Positions 1-7,164 of a stretch of 10,572 nt of DNA are shown one piece after another. Below the pieces are notes generated by a model that was given only the letters and a program-made list of their open reading frames with translations, had not been told where the DNA came from and searched no databases. The translations under genes were made by a program, and so were the position numbers. The stretch spans positions 1-10,572 of the forward strand of contig JAFCEA010000028.1 in NCBI GenBank assembly GCA_017609385.1. Direction: 5' to 3'. Positions within the stretch are counted from its first letter, which is position 1. Every line of letters starts with the position of its first letter. This DNA comes from Candidatus Woesearchaeota archaeon. GTDB lineage: Archaea > Nanobdellota > Nanobdellia > Woesearchaeales > CG1-02-33-12.

Positions 1-20
1 AAAATTCTTTAAACAAAAAG

Positions 21-28
21 ATATAAAT
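21..28 (+). promoter_or_regulatory. TATA box for the first membrane-protein gene
   Basis: ATATAAAT lies after an A-rich BRE-like stretch and is centred about 29 bases before the ATG at 54. This is the archaeal promoter spacing expected if transcription starts at or just before the start codon. No Shine-Dalgarno sequence lies between them, so the mRNA is probably leaderless. Confidence 0.6.
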
Positions 29-53
29 ACCAAGATTAATTCTCTGATGTAAA

Positions 54-623
54 ATGAGGAAAAAACACGAGAAAAAGAATAAAATGGGGATTTGGGTAAT
101 TATTCTTATTGTAGTTCTTATGTTAACCAGTACCATTGGCTATGTTTTTAAGGGCGGCTCAAAGGAAAAATACAATGATTTTTCATTTTCAAGAACTGAT
201 GATGGAAGATGGTATACAAGAATCAATGGAAGGCAAATGAGTTTTAACTATTTTCCAGCAGATCTTGAAAGCATTAATTTAAGCAATGAGATCATTGACA
301 AGATAAAAAGCACAAACATGATTTATTTTACACATGATCCTGAAAACCGTTATAGCGGAGATATTGCCTTGTTAAAGGAAATGTTCTGGCCATATTTTCA
401 AATATATGTTGATAACGGGCTTACAGTAAACAATACCTTTAACTTACCAGTAATTGATTGTGATAATGCAACAAATACATTACCTATAATATATTTTAAA
501 GAGTCAAATCAAACAGGTTTTTACCTTGATAACAACTGCATTATCTGTGAACTAAGATCAGGAGAGGATTTCACTGTTCTTAAAGAAAGATTATTGTATT
601 CCTTATTTGGTGTAATGGGGTGA
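54..623 (+). CDS. Membrane-anchored extracytoplasmic protein, unknown function (copy 1 of 2)
   Basis: I do not recognise the family. The 189-residue protein has a short basic N-terminus (residues 1-10), one hydrophobic helix (about 11-31), and a soluble domain that the positive-inside rule places outside the cell. That domain has N-x-S/T sequons at N75, N126, N138 and N152 and cysteines at 136, 162 and 165. This suits an exported, possibly glycosylated and disulfide-bonded domain, but that is inference. The start at ATG 54 is supported by a TATA box about 29 bases upstream. The stop overlaps the Shine-Dalgarno of the next gene, whose product resembles this one: both have a KxIYFT-like stretch in the middle, a DxxCII-like motif, and a similar last helix ending in IM or VM. 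The pair therefore looks like an old tandem duplication transcribed together. A surface or envelope role is possible; nothing indicates enzymatic activity. Confidence 0.8.
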   Translation: MRKKHEKKNKMGIWVIILIVVLMLTSTIGYVFKGGSKEKYNDFSFSRTDDGRWYTRINGRQMSFNYFPADLESINLSNEIIDKIKSTNMIYFTHDPENRYSGDIALLKEMFWPYFQIYVDNGLTVNNTFNLPVIDCDNATNTLPIIYFKESNQTGFYLDNNCIICELRSGEDFTVLKERLLYSLFGVMG

Positions 624-624
624 T
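617..624 (+). promoter_or_regulatory. Shine-Dalgarno deciding the start of the second membrane-protein gene
   Basis: GGGGTGAT matches the strong archaeal Shine-Dalgarno (the GGTGAT part of the 16S 3' end complement) and ends four bases before the ATG at 629. It therefore points to ATG 629 rather than the in-frame GTG at 620, which lies inside the site. It also covers the stop codon of the preceding gene, suggesting translational coupling. Confidence 0.7.
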
Positions 625-628
625 TTTG

Positions 629-1294
629 ATGGTTGAGAAAGAGGAACCTAATGAAGATATTAAAAAAAACCTGGAATCAGAGGAGGTACACACGGGATAT
701 GATAAAAGCAGTAGTAAAAATATTATACTAATTGTTATTATAATTATTGGGCTTCTTGTCTTGTTCTTTAGCATAAGATACCTTTATCATCCAAAGACAA
801 TTGAAGAAAGTTATGTATATAATGGGTTTAAATTTACTAAAATATCCAACCTCTGGCTTACAGAAGTACAGATAGGCAATACGCTTTTTAGAATAACAAC
901 ACGGTATTCACCTAATGAGCTTGAGCATATCACTGTTGAGCCAGGAATATATAAGAAGATTGTAGATTCAAAAAAGATTTATTTTACAGTTCCAGGCAAT
1001 CTAAGTTCTGTGGCTGTTCTTGCTATTACTGAATTAGGAAGGATAGTTGGCACTCGCTATGGAATCTTGAACATACCATCTCAAAGTGCCCTTACAGAGT
1101 CTAGCAATAATAGGACTCTTGTTAAGACATGCAGGGATGCTGTTAATGGAACAGGTGTTATATTCTTTAGAATAGGAAACAGCACAGCAGTCTATTCTGA
1201 CAAAGACTGCATTATTGTCCAGGGAGAGGATGAATGGGATATTGTGAAGGCAGCAGACAGGATTACATTCAGCCTGCTTAGGATAATGGATTAA
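629..1294 (+). CDS. Membrane-anchored extracytoplasmic protein, unknown function (copy 2 of 2)
   Basis: Unrecognised family. From ATG 629 the product is 221 residues: an acidic and polar cytoplasmic tail of about 30 residues, one strongly hydrophobic isoleucine-rich helix (about 32-50), and an outer domain. An alternative GTG at 620 would add three residues, but it sits inside the Shine-Dalgarno. The outer domain has sequons at N124, N161, N173 and N184 and two cysteines, C168 and C194, spaced like C136 and C162 of the upstream neighbour. Shared features with that neighbour (KxIYFT, DxxCII, a C-terminal helix ending in IMD versus VMG) support paralogy despite low identity. The two differ most in the cytoplasmic tail, so they may have distinct inner partners. 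The gene is probably co-transcribed with the first copy, and the next gene has its own promoter. Confidence 0.8.
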   Translation: MVEKEEPNEDIKKNLESEEVHTGYDKSSSKNIILIVIIIIGLLVLFFSIRYLYHPKTIEESYVYNGFKFTKISNLWLTEVQIGNTLFRITTRYSPNELEHITVEPGIYKKIVDSKKIYFTVPGNLSSVAVLAITELGRIVGTRYGILNIPSQSALTESSNNRTLVKTCRDAVNGTGVIFFRIGNSTAVYSDKDCIIVQGEDEWDIVKAADRITFSLLRIMD

Positions 1295-1303
1295 AAACAA
1301 AAA

Positions 1304-1313
1304 CTTTTAAAAG
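1304..1313 (+). promoter_or_regulatory. TATA box for the methyltransferase gene
   Basis: CTTTTAAAAG follows an A-rich BRE-like stretch and is centred about 28 bases before the ATG at 1336. No Shine-Dalgarno intervenes, so a leaderless transcript is likely. Confidence 0.55.
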
Positions 1314-1335
1314 CAATCATAATAATATCCTTTTT

Positions 1336-1926
1336 ATGCCGCACTATTATTCAGAAAAGCAAACAAGCCCTTTAAGGCTTGAGAAAATAAAAGCTATTCT
1401 AAGAGGAAAACTATTTGAATTTTACTCTGGCTCAGGTGTTTTTTCAAAGAAAAAAGTAGATAATGGAACAAGGGTTCTTGTTGAAAATTGTGTTGTTAAA
1501 AATAATTGGAAAATCCTAGACCTTGGATGCGGGTATGGCGTTGTTGGTATTGTGATAGCAAAAATATTTCCAAAAACAACTATTTTAATGGTTGATGTTA
1601 ACAAAAGAGCATTAAAGCTTGCTAAAATGAATCTTGAACTTAATAATGTTGATAATGTTGAAGTAAAATATAGCAATCTTTATTCAGCTGTAAAGGAAAA
1701 ATTCAACACAATTGTTGTTAATCCGCCAATAACAGCAGGAAGAAAACTGTGCTTTAGTATTATTGAAGAATCAAAAGAGCACCTTGAAAAAGATGGTTTA
1801 TTGCAATTAATTGCCAGGCACCGCAAGGGAGGAAAAATGCTTGGTGAGAAAATGCTTGAGGTCTTTGGAAATATGGAAGAAAAAACAAAAAGCGGCGGCT
1901 ATAGGCTTTATGTTTCAAGAAAATGA
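1336..1926 (+). CDS. MJ0882-like class I SAM-dependent methyltransferase (RsmC/MTS-domain family)
   Basis: A 196-residue Rossmann-fold methyltransferase, close in length and motif layout to Methanocaldococcus MJ0882 and to the catalytic MTS half of bacterial RsmC/RlmG, which methylate guanine N2 in rRNA. The visible landmarks are an HYYSEK-like N-terminus, the GVFS segment at 34-37, motif I LDLGCGYGVVG at 61-71 (SAM binding), an acidic residue after strand 2 in VDVN (D87) that would hold the ribose hydroxyls, and the NPPI catalytic motif at 129-132 typical of enzymes that modify an exocyclic base nitrogen. A conserved GGYR lies at 187-190. The substrate is inferred to be rRNA or tRNA; the family assignment is much firmer than the substrate. 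The start is supported by a TATA box 28 bases upstream. The stop overlaps the next ORF by four bases. Confidence 0.9.
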   Translation: MPHYYSEKQTSPLRLEKIKAILRGKLFEFYSGSGVFSKKKVDNGTRVLVENCVVKNNWKILDLGCGYGVVGIVIAKIFPKTTILMVDVNKRALKLAKMNLELNNVDNVEVKYSNLYSAVKEKFNTIVVNPPITAGRKLCFSIIEESKEHLEKDGLLQLIARHRKGGKMLGEKMLEVFGNMEEKTKSGGYRLYVSRK

Positions 1927-2111
1927 AAACAAAACTTGAGAAAGCCCTTGATGAAATGCAAAGAGAGGAGCTTAAAAAAAAGAACAAGAAAAAGTTTAAT
2001 ATAAAGAAAGAAAAAAAACTGCAGTATTACAGCAACTGGAATAAAGATAACAAAGAGGCCAGTGAAACAAAACAGGACAAACAGGCCAAATTAAAGAATT
2101 TTTCTTCATGA
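1923..2111 (+). CDS. Small lysine-rich hypothetical protein
   Basis: A 62-residue, highly charged ORF beginning in the ATGA overlap with the methyltransferase stop, an arrangement typical of translational coupling. The N-terminal half (about 1-33) should form a lysine/glutamate-rich helix. The rest is polar and probably disordered, with no hydrophobic core. I recognise no family. Basic composition and coupling to a probable RNA methyltransferase suggest RNA or ribosome binding, but lysine-rich ORFs also arise easily in A-rich DNA. It ends 27 bases before the stop of the convergent cupin gene. It is a plausible gene rather than a proven one. Confidence 0.5.
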   Translation: MKTKLEKALDEMQREELKKKNKKKFNIKKEKKLQYYSNWNKDNKEASETKQDKQAKLKNFSS

Positions 2112-2138
2112 ATCTTTGTTAGATGATATAATTCCCTA

Positions 2139-2483
2139 TCATTCAACATAAACCCTTTTCTTACGGTCAAACGGTGGAGAGGCAATTGCTAGAAGTGTAA
2201 GTCCCTTTAAGTGCTTATATTTAGTTCCTTTAGGATAAAATAAACAATCGCCTTTTTTGACATGATATTTTTTGTTATTTATTACACAATCACCCTCGCC
2301 CTCTAGAACATAATAAGCCACATCACTTTCTGTATCAAATCCAAGTTTTATATCATCCCCGATTTTTCTAACCTTTGCAATATTAAATTTCAAAAACTCT
2401 TTTATATTCAAAATATCAGTTACTTTTGTTGCTCCGTAGTCATCCTCTTTTAACTCATCTGACCTTATTATTTTTGGTTCCAT
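2139..2483 (-). CDS. Single-domain cupin protein with incomplete metal site
   Basis: A 114-residue small beta-barrel of the Cupin_2 type. The diagnostic stretch is at 57-66 (YYVLEGEGDC-like), followed by the strand-turn pattern V-KKGD at 75-79 and the second cupin motif FYPKGTKYKH at 82-91. The usual first-motif His-x-His pair is missing: the equivalent region (about 46-54) reads KLGFDTESD, so only H91 and possibly E52 or D54 could bind metal. This suggests a ligand-binding or structural cupin, or unusual metal coordination, rather than a standard dioxygenase or isomerase. The substrate is unknown. It stands alone on the minus strand, convergent with the methyltransferase pair and divergent from the YhaM-like gene. 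A TATA box about 26 bases upstream of its ATG and no Shine-Dalgarno point to leaderless expression. Confidence 0.82.
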   Translation of the reverse strand: MEPKIIRSDELKEDDYGATKVTDILNIKEFLKFNIAKVRKIGDDIKLGFDTESDVAYYVLEGEGDCVINNKKYHVKKGDCLFYPKGTKYKHLKGLTLLAIASPPFDRKKRVYVE

Positions 2484-2504
2484 AACAAAGATTATAGAAA
2501 CATC

Positions 2505-2520
2505 ATTTAATAAACTTTCG
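2505..2520 (-). promoter_or_regulatory. BRE/TATA promoter of the cupin gene
   Basis: Read on the minus strand, CGAAAG (BRE-like, 2515-2520) is followed directly by TTTATTAAAT. The TATA element is centred about 26 bases before the cupin ATG at 2483. The element order and spacing match an archaeal core promoter for a leaderless message. Confidence 0.6.
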
Positions 2521-2544
2521 GAAAGCTACCTTTTTAAACCAATA

Positions 2545-2563
2545 AAAAGAAAGTTTTATAAAA
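2545..2563 (+). promoter_or_regulatory. BRE/TATA promoter of the YhaM-like gene
   Basis: An A-rich BRE-like stretch ending in GAAAG precedes TTTTATAAAA (2554-2563). Transcription would begin around 2582-2588, just at the GGGGGT at 2584-2589. This places the transcript start well before the GTG at 2665 and close to the suspected unusual start at 2596. Confidence 0.55.
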
Positions 2564-2595
2564 ATTAAGATTATATTAAGATTGGGGGTATTAAA

Positions 2596-3573
2596 ATCAA
2601 ATATAAGAAGAAACAGACTGTTTCAGCATTAAAAGATGGAGATAAAGTAGATGATGTCTTTGTTGTGAAGATAAAAAAAGCAATGTCACCCTATACAAAG
2701 GGATTCTTTTTCCAGCTGATTTTATCAGACAGCAGCGGCAAAACCCTTGATTATAGATACTGGGGTAGCCAGGATGAGAAAAAAGTAAGAGCACTTTATG
2801 ATTCAATAAAACCTGATTCTGTTGTTCATGTTCAAGGAAAGGTTTCTGTTTATAATGGAAAACTTCAACTAACCACAAATGAGCCATTCATAATAGAGCC
2901 ATTAAAAGAAGATGAATATGATAAATCTGATTTCATAAAGCCAGCAAGAAAAGATATTGATGACATGTATTCTGAATTAAAAGCAGCTATTGATGAGGTT
3001 AAAAACCCAGACATAAAAAAATTATTGGGAGATATATTTAATGAGCCTGCTATGGAAGCAAAATTCAAGACACATCCAGGTGCAATTGAGATACATCATA
3101 ACTGGATAGGAGGATTATTAGAACATACTTTAGAGGTATTGAAATATTCTCTTTTAAGCTTTGATTTATTCCCTGTTTTGGATAAGGATTTATTGATTGC
3201 AGGAGCATTACTGCACGACATAGGAAAACTAGATGAGCTTGAGATGACCTCACGCATTAAGGGCTCTGATTCAGGCCAGTTAATTGGCCATATTGTCCTA
3301 AGCTCTATTTTTGTTTCAAATGAAATGAACAAGCTTGGCCTTGACAAAGAGCTAAAAAATAAACTGCTTCACATTATAGTCAGCCATCATGGAAAAACAG
3401 AATATGGCTCACCTAAACAGCCAATGTTTCCAGAGGCAGTTGTTGTTTATTATGCAGATGAGATAAGCTCAAAGATAGCTGAGATAACTGAATTTGTAAA
3501 GGATTCAATAGAAGACACTGAAGATAATTTCATGTATCACAGAAGAAAGCAGCACAATATTTATCTTAAATGA
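2596..3573 (+). CDS. YhaM-like OB-fold / HD-domain exonuclease or phosphohydrolase
   Basis: This resembles bacterial YhaM 3'-5' exoribonuclease (OB-fold nucleic-acid-binding domain plus metal-dependent HD domain). Numbering from GTG 2665: the OB fold ends near 78 and includes the FFQLILSDSSG and YW elements. The HD domain shows H144/H145, H154, the HD doublet H184-D185 in LLHDIGK, H209, SHHGKTEYGSP at 240-249, and D265, the set expected for a metal site. Likely role: trimming single-stranded RNA or DNA. The start is odd. The frame is open to the stop at 2566-2568 and encodes a normal OB-fold beginning (TVSALKDGDKVDDVFVV) ahead of 2665, yet has no ATG, GTG or TTG there. The best-placed codon is ATC at 2596, six bases after GGGGGT, giving 325 residues. 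Starting at GTG 2665 would remove the first OB strand. A small membrane-protein gene follows 10 bases later. Confidence 0.85.
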   Translation: MKYKKKQTVSALKDGDKVDDVFVVKIKKAMSPYTKGFFFQLILSDSSGKTLDYRYWGSQDEKKVRALYDSIKPDSVVHVQGKVSVYNGKLQLTTNEPFIIEPLKEDEYDKSDFIKPARKDIDDMYSELKAAIDEVKNPDIKKLLGDIFNEPAMEAKFKTHPGAIEIHHNWIGGLLEHTLEVLKYSLLSFDLFPVLDKDLLIAGALLHDIGKLDELEMTSRIKGSDSGQLIGHIVLSSIFVSNEMNKLGLDKELKNKLLHIIVSHHGKTEYGSPKQPMFPEAVVVYYADEISSKIAEITEFVKDSIEDTEDNFMYHRRKQHNIYLK

Positions 3574-3583
3574 GGTTTGGAAA

Positions 3584-3832
3584 ATGAATCATTATAGAAA
3601 AAGAACAATAAAGACCTTAGTTATTTTGCTACTTGTATTTGTAGCTGTCTTTTTTGCAGCCTATGCCCAGTTTAAGAAAGGAACTTTAATATTTGACCTT
3701 GGAATGCCCTATGGCCTTGAGAACTTTATTGTAATGTTTTTTTCAATAGCTGCAATAGTAAAGGTTGTTTTTGAGATAAGCAGGATAGAAAGCCACAAGG
3801 CCTTTGAGCAAAGGATGAAACTAAAAGCATAA
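3584..3832 (+). CDS. Small membrane protein with two transmembrane helices
   Basis: Unrecognised 82-residue protein. A basic N-terminus (residues 1-10) is followed by a hydrophobic helix (about 11-29), a short loop containing FDLGMPYG, a second helix (about 47-65), and a charged C-terminal tail. By the positive-inside rule both ends face the cytoplasm. It starts 10 bases after the stop of the YhaM-like gene, with GAGGT (3573-3577, running out of the upstream stop codon) as a modest Shine-Dalgarno, so the two genes form an operon. Whether the products work together cannot be read from the sequence. Confidence 0.72.
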   Translation: MNHYRKRTIKTLVILLLVFVAVFFAAYAQFKKGTLIFDLGMPYGLENFIVMFFSIAAIVKVVFEISRIESHKAFEQRMKLKA

Positions 3833-3864
3833 TAATTCTGCCATTTTCAAATCCTTAAAGAAAC

Positions 3865-3872
3865 ATTTAAAT
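3865..3872 (+). promoter_or_regulatory. TATA box for the PINA-like ATPase gene
   Basis: ATTTAAAT is centred about 25 bases before the GTG at 3893 and 31 before the in-frame ATG at 3899, preceded by an AAAGAAAC BRE-like run. No Shine-Dalgarno is visible, so transcription likely begins at the start codon. The spacing does not firmly separate the two starts, which differ by two residues. Confidence 0.5.
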
Positions 3873-3892
3873 AACTTAAACTTGTTCTTATT

Positions 3893-5719
3893 GTGAATAT
3901 GAAGAAAAAAACAGTTAATATTGAGAAGCTTGTTCCTGACACTTCTGTTATAATAGAGGGGCTTGTCTCTTCAAAGATAGAAAAGAAGGAGATAGTTCCA
4001 AAATCAGTTATAATACATGAGGCAGTTCTTGCAGAGCTTGAGCATCAGGCAAACCAGAATAAGGAAACAGGAGTGCTTGGCCTTGAAGAGCTTAACAAAA
4101 TAAGAGAGCTTTCAAAAAAAATTGGATTTAATTTAGAGTTCTCTGGAAAAAGACCAACTGCTTCAGAAATAAAATATGCACGCCTTGGCGAGATTGACTC
4201 ATTGATAAGAGAGCTTGCTTATAATGAGAGTGCAAGCTTAATGACTTCTGACAAAACCCATGCAAGGGTTGCAGAGGCAAAAGACATTCAAACTATTTTT
4301 ATTGAAATAAAAAAGCTTTTCAAAAAGCTAAAACTTGAGAAATTCTTTGATGAAACAACAATGAGCGTCCATCTTAGGGAAAATGTTGTTCCCTATGCAA
4401 AAAAAGGAATGCCCGGAAAATGGAAATTTGTTGCTGTTGAAAAAACAAAGCTCACAAGAGAAGATATAAAAGACATAAGCAGGGAAATAATTGAGGAATC
4501 AACCATAGCAAGAGATGCTTTTATAGAGATAGAGAGGACTGGCTCAACAATAGCCCAGATTGGGAAGTTCAGGATAGTAATAACAAAGCCTCCATTTTCA
4601 GATGGCTGGGAAATAACAGCTGTCAGGCCTGTAAAGACTCTTTCATTAGAGGATTATAAATTATCTGAAAAATTAAAGCAAAGAATTGCAGACCAGGCAG
4701 AGGGAATTTTAATAGCGGGCTCGCCAGGAATGGGAAAGTCAACCTTTGCCCAGGCCCTTGCAAAGTTCTACTCTGACAAAGGCAGGATTGTGAAAACAAT
4801 AGAAGCACCTAGAGATTTAGTATTGTCAGATAATATAACACAGTATGCTATTTCGCACGGAAGTGCACAGGAAATCCATGATATTCTGCTTTTGTCAAGG
4901 CCAGATTACACAATATTTGATGAGATGAGAAATACATCAGACTTTCAGTTGTTTGCTGACTTGAGATTATCTGGGATTGGCTTAGCTGGTGTTGTTCATG
5001 CAACCAATCCAATAGATGCTATCCAGCGCTTTGTCGGAAGAATTGAATTAGGTGTTATACCCCAGGTAATAGATACAGTGATATTTATAAAAGATGGCTT
5101 TGTCGATAAGGTCTTAAGCCTGAAAATGGTTGTTAAGGTGCCAACAGGGATGACAGAAGCTGATCTGGCAAGGCCTGTTGTTGTGGTAAACGACTTTGAG
5201 ACAGATAAATTAGAGTATGAGCTTTACTCTTATGGCGAGGAAACAGTTGTTGTTCCAGTTGTATCTAATCATAAAACACCAACAAACAAGCTTGCTGAAA
5301 AAACCATAAAGGATGCATTCAGACATTATTCAAAAGATGTTGAAGTGGATGTTATATCAGAGAACAAATGCATTGTATATGTTCCTGAAAGCAATATTGC
5401 TAAGATTATAGGGAAGCAGGGAAAAAATATTGATGAGATTGAAAAAAGGCTTGGCATGAGCATAGACATCAAAGAGATTGATAAAAAAACATCTGGGCAA
5501 ACCATAGAATTCAACACAGATATAAAAAAGAAGAGCATTATTTTCTATCTTGACATGAAATTCAAGAATCAGGATATAAACATTTATGTCAATGATGACT
5601 ACCTCTTGACAGCAAAGTCAGGCAAGACCGGCATTATAAAGATAAAAAAGAACAATAAGATAGCAAGAATACTTGTTGATGCAATAAACACAGGAGAAAA
5701 GATTAAATTAATTTTGTAG
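3893..5719 (+). CDS. PINA-like protein: PIN domain, PilT/VirB11-type ATPase, KH domain (COG1855)
   Basis: A 608-residue archaeal PIN-ATPase fusion. The N-terminal PIN domain (about 12-135) keeps its acidic residues: D16 in PDTSVI, E48, D102 in GEIDSL and D120 in TSDK. A RecA-fold, type-IV-secretion-like ATPase follows (about 245-420), with Walker A GSPGMGKST at 276-284, Walker B-like YTIFDEM at 339-345 and a VVHATNP histidine motif at 368-374. A KH domain lies near 490-526 with the GKQG loop at 507-510, followed by about 75 residues rich in beta strand. The Sulfolobus islandicus homologue PINA is a hexameric ATPase that promotes Holliday-junction branch migration with Hjm and Hjc, so a recombination or repair role is the best guess; nuclease activity of the PIN domain is possible. 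The gene has its own promoter and is monocistronic. The start could be GTG 3893 or ATG 3899. Confidence 0.92.
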   Translation: MNMKKKTVNIEKLVPDTSVIIEGLVSSKIEKKEIVPKSVIIHEAVLAELEHQANQNKETGVLGLEELNKIRELSKKIGFNLEFSGKRPTASEIKYARLGEIDSLIRELAYNESASLMTSDKTHARVAEAKDIQTIFIEIKKLFKKLKLEKFFDETTMSVHLRENVVPYAKKGMPGKWKFVAVEKTKLTREDIKDISREIIEESTIARDAFIEIERTGSTIAQIGKFRIVITKPPFSDGWEITAVRPVKTLSLEDYKLSEKLKQRIADQAEGILIAGSPGMGKSTFAQALAKFYSDKGRIVKTIEAPRDLVLSDNITQYAISHGSAQEIHDILLLSRPDYTIFDEMRNTSDFQLFADLRLSGIGLAGVVHATNPIDAIQRFVGRIELGVIPQVIDTVIFIKDGFVDKVLSLKMVVKVPTGMTEADLARPVVVVNDFETDKLEYELYSYGEETVVVPVVSNHKTPTNKLAEKTIKDAFRHYSKDVEVDVISENKCIVYVPESNIAKIIGKQGKNIDEIEKRLGMSIDIKEIDKKTSGQTIEFNTDIKKKSIIFYLDMKFKNQDINIYVNDDYLLTAKSGKTGIIKIKKNNKIARILVDAINTGEKIKLIL

Positions 5720-5752
5720 TTATATTTTCTTGATTATGCTTAAAAACAAAAC

Positions 5753-5801
5753 ATTAATAAATATTCAATAGATTAATCTCTTTAAACAAACTTATAAGGT
5801 G
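5753..5801 (+). promoter_or_regulatory. Promoter and Shine-Dalgarno region of serS
   Basis: Two TATA-like elements are present, ATTAATAAATA at 5753-5763 and CTTTAAAC at 5780-5787. AAGGTG at 5796-5801 sits five bases before the ATG at 5807. The upstream TATA would give a leader of about 20 bases that includes this Shine-Dalgarno. The downstream one would give a leaderless message. The sequence does not decide between them. Confidence 0.45.
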
Positions 5802-5806
5802 TATAA

Positions 5807-7087
5807 ATGCTTGGAATAAAGTTTATCAGGGAAAATTCAGGTATGGTTAAGAAAGACCTGAAGAAAAGGCATGAGAAGGAGATGATTGCATGGGTAGATG
5901 ACCTGCTAAAAAAAGATGAGGAATACAGGAAATCTCTTCAGAAATCACAGGCCCTGAGGGCAAAAAGGAACAAAGCAACTCTTGAAATAAATGAGCTTAA
6001 AAAGCAGGGTAAGGATATCTCAGCCAAAATAAAAGAAATAAAGGAATTACCATCCAAGATAAAGAAAATAGAAGAAAAACAAAAAGAACTGAAAGAAAAA
6101 ATAAACTATTATCTTATGAGAATTCCAAACATCCTGCATGAGTCAGTTCCTTTTGGAAAGGATGATACTGACAATGTTGTTGTAAATGAAGTTGGCAAAA
6201 AAAAGAAATTTGATTTCAAGCTAAAATCCCATGGAGAGATGATTGAAGATTTAAATGGTGGTGATTTTAGCAGGGCTGCAAAAATAGCAGGCACAGGATT
6301 CTATTATCTTAAGGGAAAAATTGCTTTGCTTGATCTTGCATTGCAAAGGTATGCAATTGACCTGCTTGTTAAAAGAGGCTATACTCTTGTTGAGCCTCCT
6401 TTCCTGATGAACAGGAAGGCATATGAAGGAGTAACATCACTTGCAGACTTTGAAAATGTGATGTATAAGATTGAGGATGAAGACCTTTATCTTATTGCAA
6501 CAGCAGAGCATCCAATGGGAGCAATGTTCATGAATGAGGTTTTGAAGGAATCAGAACTGCCAATTAAATTTTGTGGTGTTTCAGCTTGCTTCAGAAAAGA
6601 GATTGGCTCTCATGGAATTGACACAAGGGGCACTTTTAGAGTGCACCAGTTCAGCAAGATAGAGCAGTTCATATTCTGCAGGCCAGAACAAAGCTGGAAA
6701 CTGCATGAAGAGCTCCAGAAAAATGCAGAGGACTTATATAAAGGGCTTAAGATTCCTTACAGGGTTGTGAATGTATGCACTGGAGATATTGGAATTATTG
6801 CAGCAAAGAAATATGATTTAGAGGCATGGTCACCAAGAGAGAAAAAATACTTTGAGATTGGCTCTAACTCAAACTGCACAGCATACCAGGCAACAAGATT
6901 AAATATAAAGTATGAAAAAAAGAATGGAGAAAGAGAGTTTATCCATACTTTAAACAACACTGCAATAGCAACATCCAGGGCCTTCAGGGCAATACTTGAA
7001 AACTATCAGAACAAGGACGGCTCACTCACAATTCCAAAAGTTCTTGTTCCATACATGAATGGCATAAAAAAGATAGAACCAGAATAA
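5807..7087 (+). CDS. serS: Seryl-tRNA synthetase (standard, bacterial-like class)
   Basis: A 426-residue class II aminoacyl-tRNA synthetase that charges tRNA-Ser (and tRNA-Sec where present) with serine in the cytoplasm. Residues about 28-105 form the long antiparallel coiled-coil arm that grips the tRNA variable arm. The catalytic core follows: TAEHP at 232-236 (serine-binding TxE region), motif 2 FRKEIGSHGIDTRG at 262-275 leading into FRVHQFSKIEQF, and motif 3 beginning LNNTAIATSRAF at 382, with R391 the expected ATP-binding arginine, and continuing into ILENYQ. This is the common SerRS rather than the rare methanogen type, which has a different N-terminal domain. Length and motifs are complete. 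The ATG at 5807 is supported by AAGGTG five bases upstream and by the usual MLGIKFIREN-like beginning. Confidence 0.96.
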   Translation: MLGIKFIRENSGMVKKDLKKRHEKEMIAWVDDLLKKDEEYRKSLQKSQALRAKRNKATLEINELKKQGKDISAKIKEIKELPSKIKKIEEKQKELKEKINYYLMRIPNILHESVPFGKDDTDNVVVNEVGKKKKFDFKLKSHGEMIEDLNGGDFSRAAKIAGTGFYYLKGKIALLDLALQRYAIDLLVKRGYTLVEPPFLMNRKAYEGVTSLADFENVMYKIEDEDLYLIATAEHPMGAMFMNEVLKESELPIKFCGVSACFRKEIGSHGIDTRGTFRVHQFSKIEQFIFCRPEQSWKLHEELQKNAEDLYKGLKIPYRVVNVCTGDIGIIAAKKYDLEAWSPREKKYFEIGSNSNCTAYQATRLNIKYEKKNGEREFIHTLNNTAIATSRAFRAILENYQNKDGSLTIPKVLVPYMNGIKKIEPE

Positions 7088-7164
7088 TATTTTCTTAGTT
7101 AATCTATAAAACTTTTTAATCAAAAATTATGACTTATCCTCTTTCTTGAAAAACATAAGCAAAG

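Noticed and set aside
580..774. Minus-strand 64-codon hydrophobic ORF
   Set aside because: It is antisense to the junction and transmembrane helix of the second membrane-protein gene; the isoleucine-rich codons create an open frame by complementarity.
1034..1300. Minus-strand 88-codon ORF
   Set aside because: It lies wholly opposite the outer domain of the second membrane protein, which has consistent motifs and start signals; the antisense product has no recognisable features.
2597..2887. Minus-strand 96-codon ORF opposite the OB-fold region
   Set aside because: The plus strand encodes a recognisable OB fold here; the minus-strand product has no family features and no promoter at sensible spacing.
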